From the NCBI GenBank assembly GCA_000310025.1, contig FN649742.1, positions 5,053,772 to 5,117,771 of the forward strand: a DNA stretch of 64,000 bases. The letters are read 5' to 3'. A program made the translations under genes and the position numbers. Shown here in pieces: positions 1 to 12,503 of the stretch. The notes below the pieces were generated by a model that worked only from the letters and a program-made list of their open reading frames with translations, searched no databases and was not told the DNA's origin. Numbering within the stretch: the first letter of the stretch is position 1; every line of letters starts with the position of its first letter. This DNA is from Ectocarpus siliculosus. Its lineage: Eukaryota > Sar > Phaeophyceae > Ectocarpales > Ectocarpaceae.

Positions 1-53
1 GTGGCGGTGAAATCACGCCGCATATTGACATGGTCCACAGACAAGAGGTTCGA

Positions 54-257
54 CTACACGCACTGTTGCGCATGATTCCTCACCATATCAGCCCTCATGC
101 TCTCCATCACCTCCACACTGCGGTCCTGCACGAGGTCGAGCCCAACCATGGGTCTTGTCTCGTAAGCGAGACCTGTTGGCACGGCGAGAAGTGAAATCAC
201 CGACATCACACCCACAATCCCAAAGGAGGGCTGAACCGGCATGCTTCGCTGAAGCAT
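54..257 (-). CDS. Possible first exon of a membrane-anchored protein, continuing off the left edge
   Basis: A minus-strand reading frame starts with Met at 257 (or 242, which has a purine at -3) and reads a short basic/polar stretch, then a hydrophobic run (GIVGVMSVISLLAVPTGLAY) that could be a signal anchor, then a polar segment rich in Asp, Glu, Met and Arg. The frame meets a stop at 54; a weak GTGTAG donor lies just before it, so the exon may splice to something outside the window. I recognise no family. It would be head-to-head with the LRRIQ1-like gene beginning at 594, about 340 bases away. The support is only the plausible amino-acid composition and the N-terminal hydrophobic segment, so this may be chance. 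Confidence 0.25.
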   Translation of the reverse strand: MLQRSMPVQPSFGIVGVMSVISLLAVPTGLAYETRPMVGLDLVQDRSVEVMESMRADMVRNHAQQCV

Positions 258-593
258 GGATAGGCAGGGTCTCCGGCCTACCCGGTGTGGCACAACCCTT
301 GAAGTCCTCTCCTCTCAGCAGCGCAGCAAGTATGGTAGACAGCAGTGCTGTAAGACTTCACACACAGGCGAAAACAAACGAAGATAATTGCGCCGCATTT
401 TTCAAACCGTTTTTTTTTTTTTGCGTCGCTGCGTTGCCGACCTTTCGAGAGGATCCGGGTGTACACTGCAGCAGGCGACACGTCTGATGTAGGTGGACAT
501 GTCGAATGTTCAATGGGGATGCAAGATTTCAGTATTGCTGCATCTCCAACGTGCTTCACGAGGGCGGATAGGCTTCTAGTAGGGCCGAAAGCG

Positions 594-3500
594 ATGTCGG
601 ACACATCACAACGTGCAGATTTCGTCGATGACCGCCAATCGCCAGCCGTACCTCGTCCATCGATTCTGGGAGGTCACACGCCAGAGAGCACCACACAGAA
701 GGATGCAGTGCATACGCCACCTGAACTAGGAGGCTCAGTGGGCTGTCACGCGCTAAGCACCTTGGGCAGCGAAGGTGTTGGTGATGATGACCTCGATCTT
801 GTGAGTCAAAACCCCACTAAAATATGCACGTTTACATGTCTACTGGTGGTCTGTGTGTGCAAGACTGCTGTCCTACGGACAATGACAGAGAACCTCGCAC
901 TCGACAGCCAGTGAAATAAAGAAAAAACATTCAATAAATAATTTTGAACTGTACAAGAGACCGCGGACGGGGTTCTTCTTCTGTGTGACCCAGATCGGAG
1001 GTCGTCGTGTAGGTAGACGAGCGGCCGCTACATGAACGGGGTGCCAAACAGGTGTTAACAAAATCTGTAGCTTCGTGCAGTTGATGTTGTACAACTAGTC
1101 TACATGTGTAGAACGTCGGTGCGTTGCACGCTGGGAGATACTCTGTCTATTCTACAGACGCGCAGACTTAGGTATGCTTCATGGGTTGTCTTTGGTCGCT
1201 TCGTAGAACCCGGTGGGTTCTTGGCGTTGACAGCTACAGGTTCCCCCGCAAGGAGGACCGTCGCCGGACGTACATGTGCCCATACTGTTGCGTTCCCACT
1301 GGCTGTGTATATATGATTACGGACTGCAGGAGGTGTGTTTCTCGGAGGAGATGGACGGCATGCAAAGCAGCGGTGACAGCAGTAGTAGCTGCGGCAGTGA
1401 CGACTACCTGGCAGGGGACGTTGGCGGCAATAGTCTTGGAGCTCAGAGATTACGCATCAACGAATGGGTAGACCTGGATACTACCGGTCATAACAGCAAC
1501 CAGCACGAAGACACTTGTGCAAACCTGGAATGGTCACAGTTCATCAACTCCGCGCATGGGGTGTTTCAGTACTTGGAAGAGGCGACGGCTGTAATACTTG
1601 ATGTGCCTGGTTTGGAACCTCCTTCCTCACGTCATGAGCACACATCACAGCTACTCGACAACACGGTGGAAGATACTGACGGAAAGCCGGGCCTTGCTAC
1701 CACGTCATCTGGGGTGTTTCTCCCGGGAAATAGTGGTACACCCTCCGAACCAACGTGTTCTCTTCAGGCGACACCCCCTAACCTTCTTGGTGTGAACGAG
1801 AGCCTCAAGGTCATGGTTGAATCGTCAGGTCATGAATCCAATCCTGAATACGACGGGTCCAAGACGCCCGTTGGCTCGGGCTCGGCGAAGCAAGCTTGCC
1901 CTGAACTTCCTTCTGGTCAAACGCCTCTATCGACGAGCAGCGAGCGGGACACGCTGCCTGCGTTGGTTCCAGTTGCCAGTTTGCCGACCGCTATTGTACC
2001 CCGGGAGAGCTTGTCGGGACACCCGTCCGCGAAAGATGTCCTGCATTCCCTTGTCGATACAAAAGGGTCCGAACCAGAACTACCTTCGGATCCAGCTGCC
2101 GAGACAAGCAACATATTTCCTCGGCAGCAGGAAGGAGCCTTGTCCTTGCCCGTACAGCCGAAGAAAGGAAGTGCCGGCATCGAGGGCGGGACGTCGATGG
2201 TCGTCGATACTGTTTCTCACACGGATATGGTAGCATCTGTGGGAGAAGCCGCGGTTGCAAGGAGGATAGAGCGAGAAATGGCGCGGTCTTTGGAGGCAAA
2301 GCGGAAGCGAAGGGACGACAACATCAGAGAGTAAGTGAAACGCGGCATCGTGTCGAATAAACCAGGTCTTCTACGGCGTAGGCTTGAGGCTTGATCTGTT
2401 AGGATCACGCACTATGCTATCTTATTCCCCCCCCCCAGAAGTTGAGCCGGGCGTACGACATACTGTTTCTTCCTCGATGTACAAAAATCCTACACCGTAT
2501 GGCGCAATGGATTGTGGAAAAAGATGTGGGACATCGGCATCCGGGGGAAAATGTGGAGGATGTTGAAAAAGATGACAGAATGCACAAGAAGTGCGGTGAT
2601 GTTGGATGGGGAAATTTCGAAGTACGTGGATATACTCCAAGGAGTCGCACAGGGCTGTACGATGTCACCCACTCTTTTTAAGATTTACATCAACGACTTG
2701 ATAAGGGCGGTTGAAGCAGTAAGACAGGGAGTCCAAGTAGAGGGAAAGAGTGTGTCCGGACTGATGTTTGCAGATGATTTCGTGGGGGTATCCGAAACAC
2801 CAGAAGGGTTGCAAGAACAAATAGATGCGGCGGTAGGATACACCCGAAAATGGAGACTGTCGGCGAACGTAGGAAAATGCGCAGTAGTGGTCTGTAACGA
2901 AGACAAGAAAAATCCCGTAGAATTCAAATAGAAATGGGGGGAGGAAGAACTACCGGTAGTAGACAAGTATACGTACCTGGGAGTAGAGATTTCGAAGGAG
3001 TGCTCATGGGACGCACACATAGCGAAGTTGATTGGGAAGGGCAAAGCTCAGATAGGCAAGATGGACGAGATCCTTACGGACCCACACCTAGACACTAGGA
3101 TTAAGAGGTGTATTCTCTTGAATGTGATTGTACCTAAGCTAGAGTATGCAGGAGAGGTATGGGAAGGTAACGAAAAGGCCGTCAAGCAGCTGGAAACGGT
3201 GCAGATGGCAGCGGCCAAGAAAATATTAGGATGTTCAAGTACAACGAGCAACACTGTACTGAGAGCAGAATTGGGAATGTACTCTCTTAAAACAAAGAGA
3301 GACATGCAGAAGTTGAATTGGCAGTACAAGGTAAGTAGAATGTCGGNNNNNNNNNNNNNNNNNNNNNNNNNNNNNNNNNNNNNNNNNNNNNNNNNNNNNN
3401 NNNNNNNNNNNNNNNNNNNNNNNNNNNNNNNNNNNNNNNNNNNNNNGTGAAGAAGTACTTGGACGGCCCCATGGACTATGCGAAAAAGCTGAAATTGCAA

Positions 3501-6500
3501 TTTCGAGTAGGCGATCTGGACTTGCCAGAACGGAGGAAGAGGTATACCAGCCGTAGGAGAGAGGAAGAGGAGGATAGACACACATGTCCATGTGGCAAAT
3601 CGGAGGAGAGTAGACCCCACATAGTTGGGGAGTGTGAGTTGTACAGGAAGGAAAGAGAGGATCTCGAGGAGGAAATGAGACAGAGAGGGTGTGACATGTA
3701 CAAGTTTGGTAAATTAGACAACAGCGAAAAAACGATCGCGATAATTGGGGATAGATGGTGGGCACAAGAGGCCCTAGAGGACGGGGATAAGATGTGCAAG
3801 AAATTTTTATGGAGTTTGTGGCAGAAACGTAAAGAGCTCCCAAATGTTGGTGGTGTCTCTAGTAGGTGTAGGAACGGTGCTCCGTCTCGAAAGGGACGCG
3901 TGGTCAATGGTCAAATGACTACGGCAAGCAACAAATGAGTACGCCCCCCCCCCCCCCGTTGGGGAAACATGATGTGAAGCATACATGCATATCTTTGACG
4001 TCTCTTGCCCCCGTGGCGCGAATTCCTCCAGGGATAAGAGGGCAAGATGTGCGGTGGTGTTTCAGGCCATATGGAGGGGACGTTGTATGAGGGCACTAGT
4101 CGCTCCAGCCCTTGCCTCTCGTCCACGCCAAGCTGAAGAGACACGGCGCATGTTCCAGGAGGAGCGATTGGCGGAGCGCGTTGTTGCACTTGAAGCAGAA
4201 CGTAGGGAGTTAGAGCTTAAGCATCAATACACTGAGCTAGACGCAATGAGGTGAGCGACGTGACCGCTTGACAAGTCCACAGAAGAACACCTGTTACTGT
4301 AGTCCTCCCCACGTTGAACAGATTTGTGAGTGTTAAACATGTCGGTGTTCATTCCCCTTTGAAAAAATTAGCCCCCCATGTACCACTTACAACGACCAAG
4401 GGCCTCTCTGATGATATGCATACAGGTACATGTGCCCAACTATTCGCAAGTTCCTTAGAAGTGTGTTCTTGCAGTCATTCACTCGTCCTCATTCTCGCAA
4501 GCACGTTGATCGTAAAACTACAAGGTATGCGGAGAAACGCACGCGCGCATCCTGGGCGTTTCTTAGACACCTCGAGGAAACAGCGAGGGGAGAAGAGCTG
4601 GTGCGCATGCGAGCCGAGGAGCGATTCACTCGCGCGTTGATGGACGTCGAGATCCAAGACCTGCGACGAGCGCAAATAGCCCAGCGCGAGGAGGAAGAGT
4701 CCAGCAGGATGCACGCAGAAGACCTGGCGATGCGCGAGCTCAAGCTTGCGGAGAAAGCCCAGATTTTGGAGCGGGTAGTAATGCAGGCCGAAGACATGCT
4801 GGCGAGGGGCCTGAAGAACTTCAAAGAGTGAGCTGGGATATTGTCTTGATGAAAGAGGGGATGAGGGTCAGAAGTAGTGTGGGGAAAGGATGCGCGAATC
4901 GATCAAATTACCATTACTGACAAAGCACTTCACATGAAGCACTTACCATGTGAACCCTCTTGCACATACTTATCTGGCGTACAGGAACTGCACGTTTGCT
5001 TGTACCCATTTCCGACCGCACTAGCTTGGAAAACGGAGCCACTCGTACATTCATGAGATTCATTGGTCAAGTGCGATAAGCATATCCCATGAAACTCTAC
5101 CCGTTTTCGTGTTTCTCAAACCACCCAATAGGCAAGAGCTGGCCTCATCACGAGCTGAAGGCTACCGCATGGCGGCCGAGGATAGTGCTTCCGCGACGTG
5201 GAACGCCGAATTTCGCCGCCAGAGAGAAGCTTGTCTCCGTGAGGCGTGGGCGAGATCGACACCTATTCAGCGAGCAGCGGATCCCAGAGGGGTGGCTGCG
5301 GCACGGGCATTGGTGTGCGCGGATGGAGTCAGAACACCGTCCAAGCCAGAGCCGTCGGAGCTACTGGACGAAAGAACGATATTGATGATGGAGCAAGCCC
5401 GACGCAGGGAATACTGCAAAAGGCATTTGGACCGAATTTCGGCCAGTGCTCTACGGGTTCGGAAGGACCGTCAAGCTGCAGCGCATACCAAGGGTCTGGG
5501 TAGGACACTTTCAGGCCATGGCAACAAAAGTGGCGCCCGCGGCGGTTCTCAGGGGGAGGTGTCGTTCGAAGAAGACCTAGTCTCGCCTAAGAAGGATAGG
5601 GCTGGGCCAGCAGAGCGAGATGGGGCGGAGTGCCAACTGACATCGGACATGCTCTCGCACCTGGGCCCCCTGGAAGATCTGACCGCGCTTGAGCTTTGCG
5701 TGGAGGGACTGACGTCGGCATCCTTGCTCCAAGCGTGCACGTCGCTCAAGTCGCTCTCGCTCAATGTGAACCGGCTGTCTTCTCCCTCTGGTCTGGTAGT
5801 GAGCACATCCCTCGTTAGGCTAGGTCTCAGGTGAGCGATGAAGATTATCGTCAGCTCATGATGGCCTCATTCAACATCGTTCTACAGGCGGTGGTGTTCT
5901 CAAGATGTTAAAGAGGGAAAGGGAACGATGTAAGCGAGGAGTTTCCCATTCAAACAAATGGTCCCTCTGCTGGGAATTGAAAAATTGTGTTCGGTCTCGA
6001 AATGATTCAGACAAGCGGAGAATAATCCTTCCCACCTGCGCACCTCCTACAGTGAACCCGTCCTTTTCCACATCTCCGGATTGTCTTTGGCCGTCACACC
6101 GCACAGGGACAACCGGTTGTCGTCTCTGCAGGGACTGTCTGGCCTCCCTAGCCTGCGAGAGCTTCGACTGGATATCAACCACCTCTCCTCCCTCCACGAG
6201 CTAAAACTCCTACCGGCACTGGTCGAGCTGTCAGCCAACACCAACCACATCCGAGAGCTGCCGGAAGGGTTCGCGGCCGGTCTCATGCAACCCACGGATC
6301 CTATCCCAGCCCAGACAGAAACGTGTCCCACTGTAGTAGAGAGGGCTGTCGCCTGCGGTGGGTTACAGAAGTTGGAACTGTATCACAACCGCCTCGCATC
6401 GATCAATCCGCGGGCTTTGCAGGGGCTGGCTTCCCTGACTCACTTGGACCTCGGTCGAAATCAGCTCCAGACGTTGGATGGCCAGGCGCTTGAGTGTTGC

Positions 6501-9500
6501 CCTGCTCTCTCGACACTTATCCTGAGCCAAAACCTTCTGCGGGAGCCACCCTCTCCGCTTTGCTTGCCTCTCTTGAACGAGCTCTGGCTGAGTGGCAATC
6601 AGATACGCAGCATGGGCTCTTGGGCTTCTTCTCCGACAGAGACGCGTCTGGACTCGTTGCCTGAGCGTTGGACCAAACATCGTGCCATTTTGGAGGGGGC
6701 GCTGCTGGAGTTATCGGGAGACTCACCACAGCAGCTACGTGCTTCACCAGGAGATCAACACTTGAAACACACCCCTTTCTTGGGGAGGGTATCGGAAGGA
6801 CAGGGGCGGGAGAGCGAGTATGGAAAACAAGAAACATCGACACGTGGGGAGCATGGGCGGACATACGATGATGCTACCGTGTGGCTGCCAAGTCTGGAAG
6901 TGCTACACTTGCAGGACAACGCGCTGGAAACCCTTGGCGGGCGTTTTTCTCTCGCCGGTTGCCCGCTGTTGCGATCTTTTGACGCAAGCTTCAACCAGCT
7001 GAGGGCTCCCGATGAAATTTCCCTGTCGCTTGAAGCGTGCAGCGGGCTAGAGGAAGTCCGATTACACGACAACCCGGCATCGGCATGCCCAAACTACGCA
7101 GATGCGATCACCCTCAGCTGCCCTCACGTGAGTACTAGCACGGGAATTGACACGCCGCTTTGTACGTGTCATAGAGGTGTGCATGTGTGGGACTGGCGAG
7201 GGCACCTCTATCAAGGTTTTGGGGCTGCGTGATTTGTGTCAACTATCCAATACTAGTCCGATGACATTGTGACGCTCTGTTCGTGTCCTGCGCTGCGTTC
7301 CAATCCTTCCTTCAGCTCACGCAGATGGACGGCGTCCATCTAGACGCTCAGGTGCAGCACTGGCGAGCGGGAGCGAACGCATACGGTAGACGAGCGGATC
7401 TAGTCCTCCCGTTCCTCCTCGAGACAGGCGAAACGAGCGAGGCTCGGCGCGGCGCGGCGGCCGCTACCCCAACCACTGCCCGCAACGAAACAACTGGGAA
7501 CGATGTCAGCGAATCCAAAGCATCGAAGGAGGCTAGTGTCGGTGACTATTGTCCCTGGTGCGGGGTATGCACGCTACGCGCCAAGCACGCGAACGACACG
7601 GTGGAAGAGAGCGACGCCGTGAACGTTGCCGAGGTCATCGTCAGAGGAAGAGACGGGGCAAGAGACGAAGCGTCGGGGTTGGATCCCGCATCCGGCACAA
7701 CAAACCTGCCCCAGCACATTCCAGGTTGTGTTGAAGGTGGAAGATCTTCAGGGCCAAGTACATGTGTTTCTTGTGGCTTCGAGCTTCCCAGTGCGGACCT
7801 CTGGTCCGTGTCCGAGTCGCGCGCCGCTCGCTCCTTTGTGAGCTGGCAAGATGTTTGCTCCGCAGGAGGCCGGTGGCGTGATGGCTTTTGTGCTGACGTT
7901 CGTGACACGATAGGAATGGGCCAAGAAGAGATGAGTGAGAGAGACTCCTTCCGCAAAGCCTGCCTTCAGGGCCGAGTCGAGCGAGAAAAGATGAGACGCC
8001 GACATCGACGCGAAGAAAGGAACGTTGCGACTGGCGCAGGCGTTAACGAGGTGGGGCCACGAACAGTGAAGGGAGGCGGGGATATTACGTCACGGGTAGC
8101 ACCTATGGCGTCGTCCAAGCGGAGACTGGAGGTAGAACTAGAGCTAGGGGAGCACCACGCAGAGGAGCGAAGACGCCAAGCCGCTACACAGCTGTGTAGC
8201 CACAGCAGCCGTGTGGACCATGGGGGCGTTGGTGCCTCCGACAGAGCATGCGTGGTGCTGGATCATGGGTCTATGGAACCTGGAGGGGACCAGTACAATC
8301 ACTCATACTTAGGCACAGATGTCTTCCAAAATAGTTACCGTTGCCAGGCAAGTTCTTCACGTCGTCATACTCGGGCGGCCCGTACGATCCAACGGCTCTG
8401 GCACCGACGTCAGGAACGGACTGCGCAGCTCGTAGCTTCGTCGCCGAGCGTTCGCCAAGACGTCGGCACGACGTGGCCAGCGAACGAAAAGGCGGTCACA
8501 AAGCTACAGTCAGCGTTTCGCGGTTTCCATGTGCGGCGGGCTCTACAGGTGACAGATTGGTTGATGATGTTTTCTTCGTTTCGACCGGTGCCGCGGGGTG
8601 ATGGTATTGAGAGTTCGAGTTCAAGCACCGAGAGAAGCATACGCCACGTACGCCCCCGTGATGATACACAATACTGTATGTAGGTGAACTCGCTAAATCA
8701 AGAAAAAGTCAGCCTTGGAAAGATTGGGCGTTCTGCAACCCACGCGTGATTCAGCATGCACGAGAGTGAATTTTTTTATCCTTCAACCAAGTTCATAACC
8801 CCAAGTGATGAGTTATTTTTGGCACCATGTACGTAGTGCTTCACAATTGTGGTGAAGCAAGTGAAGCACACGTCAATACTGAAGGCGCCCCCTGCAACCT
8901 TCTTCTCGACAGGCCGCGTTGGACTCTGCGAAATACGTCGACGACGAACTGGAGGGCCTTCTGAACATCAACGGAGGGGATCGTTTCGAGCTTGACCGAT
9001 TTCTGTCCCCCCCACCGGAGCTGGGAGACGGCTGGTTGGGGACAACCGCGGTGGCCCAAGGAAACAAGAACATTCCTCGACACCTAACCCCTCCCAGTCG
9101 TGCGAAGGCCACCAGCATCCGTGCGATTGACACTGCCCGAGCTGCCGTCAGCAACACACCTCGACGCCCACATCCGAGAGGAGGTGATGGCGTGGAAGCG
9201 ACGAGCAGAACGAGGTTGGATTCGTACTGCACTGGCGGTACTGGCCACGCAACCAAGAGCACTATTCTCTCTGAAACTGTGCAAGCCGTGCAGACAGGGC
9301 GAAGCGATGATAGAGAAACTGCGGAGAGGACTACTAGCGATGAGGGCAGTGCGAGCGCAAGGGACAAAGCCAGCGAAGGTGGCGGCGGCCCCGAAAGGAG
9401 GGCTAAAAGTGACCTAGCGCGTGATTGGGGGCTTACGGATCCAAGAGCAGCACGGGCATTCGCCAAAAGGGCAAAGAGACTTCGAAAGTTCCAGAACGGG

Positions 9501-9539
9501 GAGGGTCAGAAGAAAAAGGTACCGCAACAGATAACGTAA
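594..9539 (+). CDS. LRRIQ1-like leucine-rich-repeat and IQ-motif protein (probable flagellar/ciliary protein)
   Basis: Exons inferred: 594-800, 1330-2330, 4032-4250, about 4459 (or 4525)-4827, 5132-5830, 6107-7127, 7316-8548, 8913-9539. All junctions are GT-AG and phase-matched; the sum is 5,376 nt, about 1,791 residues. Order: an acidic/Ser-rich N-terminus; an IQ motif opening exon 3 (VVFQAIWRGRCMRAL); a charged, coiled-coil-like region in exons 3-5; leucine-rich repeats across the end of exon 5 and exon 6 (SLRELRLDINHL, HLDLGRNQLQTL, VLHLQDNALETL), closed by an LRR-cap-like CPHLTQMDG made by the exon 6-7 join; two more IQ motifs at the end of exon 7 (ARTIQRLWHRR, KLQSAFRGFHVRR); and a C-terminal DWGLTDPRAARAFAKRAKR block like the conserved tail motif I recall from LRRIQ1. 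IQ motifs bind calmodulin, and animal LRRIQ1 is associated with cilia; flagellar function here is inference. The start could instead be an in-frame ATG at 513. The C-terminus is uncertain (see findings). Confidence 0.8.
2430..3943 (+). mobile_element. Degenerate 5'-truncated non-LTR (LINE-type) retrotransposon, reverse transcriptase part
   Basis: Sense-oriented insertion in intron 2 of the LRRIQ1-like gene. The main frame (2512 onward) shows hallmark RT motifs: a TVWRNGLWKKMWDIGIRGK-type palm entry, then a QGCTMSP / LFKIYINDL block, then the catalytic FADD box near 2770. A thumb-like region follows (YTYLGVEI). After the gap at 3347-3446, a C-terminal C-x-C-x8-H-x4-C zinc-knuckle-like motif (CPCGKSEESRPHIVGEC) lies near 3588-3640. 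An in-frame TAG at 2929-2931 interrupts the frame, and the upstream reading frame is shifted near 2490. No endonuclease domain is present, so the copy is 5' truncated and dead. The sequence between the acceptor at 4031 and the donor at 2331 is otherwise intronic. Both edges abut poly-C runs (about 2428 and about 3943). No clear target-site duplication was found by eye. Confidence 0.85.
3347..3446. other. Assembly gap (100 N)
   Basis: Exactly 100 undetermined bases lie inside the retrotransposon remnant. The round number is the usual placeholder for a scaffold gap of unknown length, so the true spacing and the number of frameshifts inside the element cannot be judged. Confidence 0.99.
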
Positions 9540-12503
9540 ATATACTTGTAGATAACTTTGACGCCTTCGCCAGAAACGCTGGTGGCCACGGCATGGTGAG
9601 GGTGCCCCAAGTTTAGTTGGTGAATTGGCGCGAGCCTGACCTGTTCGACCAGAAAGACCTGGAATTGGAAGGGAGATTGGTTAAAATATAAGTAAGGCGC
9701 AATTCCAACCGACGACAAGGGAGATTTCCTAAAAAAAACGTTTACCGCACTGTAGTTTCCCTCCAATACGTAGCGTATGATCCTTCGTCTCGGGTCTCAG
9801 TGCACACTCACGCAGGTTTGTACGGAACGCCCCATAACTATTCCCGCTGTGCTCTGCGACACGTTGCTTTCACCGGCAGAACACTCAACACTCCAGGAGT
9901 GGAAGTGGTGGAGAGTCAGCCACCCAACGCTCCAACGGCGGTGAAGGCGGTTGGGTGCAAGTCCCACGAGCACCACGAGAAGCACGCCCCAGGCTCGCAC
10001 CCGTCGGCAGCGACAACCCCGCTGTAGCGACGACCGACCCAGGGGCGCAACAAAGCACGAGGAGGGGCGGTGAGTACGGCGTGGTGGCAACCTAAGTGGT
10101 TCCGATCCGCCTTCAGGGAAAACATTATTTACATGTAACACTGTGTAAAATATTGTGTGTGGGAAGGTGTAGACTATGGTCGATTTCGCTCGCCTTTGTC
10201 GTGTTTCGAAGCATTGACCATACATTTCTCAGAAGGAAGACCACCTTCTGTTCCTCTCCAGATAGAGCTAAGCCAAGTTGCTACTGTCCTAGTTGCGATT
10301 GCCATTGTTCACACACTATTTATTTGGCAGTGCGGTTTTGTCTTAGTAGGGGGGGTTGTTTGAGTTTTATATCAAGTCTTTCCGTAGCTCTGCGAGGATT
10401 CGCTAATTAATATCATTCCGCCGAAAACTCGTGCGTCTCGTGTTCCGTTAACTTTCCTCCAATCGCCCTGTCCAACTCGTCTTCTCCTGCAGCACGGCCT
10501 TGGTCGCTTACAAAGCCTCATCGCAGCTCACCGGGACGTGGCCGCCCTTGCGCGCAGCTGCATGCACAAGATCTCGGCCTCTCCTGCGCGGAGACCGTTT
10601 TCGTACACAAGAGCGGGCCTACAGCAGTGTAGGTTGCCGTTGCGTGCGGTAGAATGCCCGGATCGAACGGGCCCGGCGAGGTGCTGCCCAAGAACGACTA
10701 ACTTCGGGGGCGATTCCATTGCTTTTTCAACTCAAAACATTGCTAAAGCAAACTCCCGATCAGGCAGCTTGCTGCTCCGCTTGTTCGACTGTTAAGTATT
10801 CGAGGCTCGAGTTGGCTCCGTGCGTGCGACCAAAGAATGTCGAGGTGGAATATATCCTGACGGAAATCAGAGAACCCCATCATGGTGTTCATACAAGAGC
10901 CCCCAATGCTACTCCGCCAGGCACTGGTACGTGCCATCTATAGCTTTGGGACACGCCGCAAATGCCGCATGTAGGGCCGAGCGGTTTGGAACAACATGCC
11001 ATCTTGCAACCGCACTCCCAATGTTGAATATTGAACAAATCTTTTCGACGATTACGCGCAAAAAGTACACACCAAGGTTCTCGACACGCTGTGAAAAACC
11101 CACTACACACAACATTAAAGTCTACAACTCAACAAGGACCCTTAATAATTTACTTCGAAGTGGAAAAATACCCAAAATACTGCAAAACAGAGTGCGTGTG
11201 AACAAAAACATCTACCAGCTTTGGAGAATCCTTCCAGACCTCACAGCCAGACCATAATAAGCGAGTGTAGAAACGGTAACAACTACAGACGCGACGTTCC
11301 CGCACGCAGTGGTGCCCTCATGCGCACACAAGGCACGATCAGATTCAGCAGGGCGACACACAACTTAACAATATCTACACCACACGTTTCAAACAAAAGA
11401 CATTCTAGAAGCGCGTGAAGTTCGCGCTTAAGCTTGTGGTGGAGCGGCACAACAATACGAACGACAACGCACTCACAGCACAAACGACACGCGAAAAAGG
11501 CACGAGGGCGACCGACAAAGACAAACAAAATTGCACTGTTCTCCAAAGAGGACAACCGACCAACGTTATCACCTTCTCTATATTCTGAATAGCGCAAACG
11601 ATTGCTGGCGCCCACCATGAAAACGACAGATCACCAGATGGCGACAGAGATTGATTCCAAATCACAAAGCAACACCAGGGAGAGCAAACACTGTTCGCCG
11701 TCTCTACATGGGCAACTTCAAGACTCTACCCCACATAGGAACGCGATTGATGTCCTCCTGGGGCTCAAGGGTTGAACGTATCATATTCGGGATTTTGATT
11801 CTTCTCGACAATAGTACAGCTATAGTAGCAATGAACCCCGCCCTTAACAACGGGCTACTACACATTCTGCAAGGCCAGCTCGCTTTATGGAAGTTCGGGC
11901 GATTCCTGTTGACCTGACTCTTTATCGTGCATCTGGCGATGGAATGGATGCGAGTTCGCCCTGCGACGCGATCGTGCTCTCGCCTCAGCTCGATATTCGG
12001 CCTGAGATTGCCCGTTTTGGAAGATATCGGAAAAACTGCCTGACTCTCTCCAATAGACGCGCCGGACGTCCTGCGGGGGCAAACATCCATGTCATCGTCG
12101 TGCAGAAACGAGCAGGGAAACTCGTCAATTATGGCCCTCAGCTGAGCCCTCATATGTGAAGATGTCATTGATCGGTTGCAGGCTCAGGTCAGAGGTTCGG
12201 GAAGGCGGGGCTATGTGTCCCACCATACAGACCACGTTGGCGTTGTACATGTAGACATGCATGTAGAGTGAGTCGTCGAATCCGTTTTCTTGGAGGCGGG
12301 CAGATCAACACGGGCCGCGAAATGCCAATAATTGAAACAGCGATGTTAATGAACAACTATGTGTGTTAGTGGCGGAAGCTTCTGTACAACGTAGGTCTCC
12401 CAAGAGTAGCTAGCTCGTGGGATAGATACAGTGACTTCAGCTGGATTCTCGCTCTTATTCCCGACACCGCACCTTTGACCCAAGACCAAGTAAGACTAAC
12501 GTA
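9540..12503. other. Spacer between the LRRIQ1-like gene and the minus-strand glycosyltransferase exons
   Basis: No confident gene. Coding-like plus-strand fragments occur and could be alternative 3' exons of the LRRIQ1-like gene: an open stretch ending at a GTGAGG donor at 9596, one behind an acceptor at 9815 with about 43 codons to a stop, and one behind the strong acceptor CTCCTGCAG at 10492 (HGLGRLQSLIAAHRD...). The last joins in phase to a potential donor at 9519. On the minus strand, a frame beginning at 12141 after an acceptor (LRAIIDEFPCSFLHDDDMDV) is in phase with a possible donor at the end of the GT49-like module and may be its real C-terminal exon. From about 10,800 to 11,650 I see only A/C-rich sequence. 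Confidence 0.35.
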
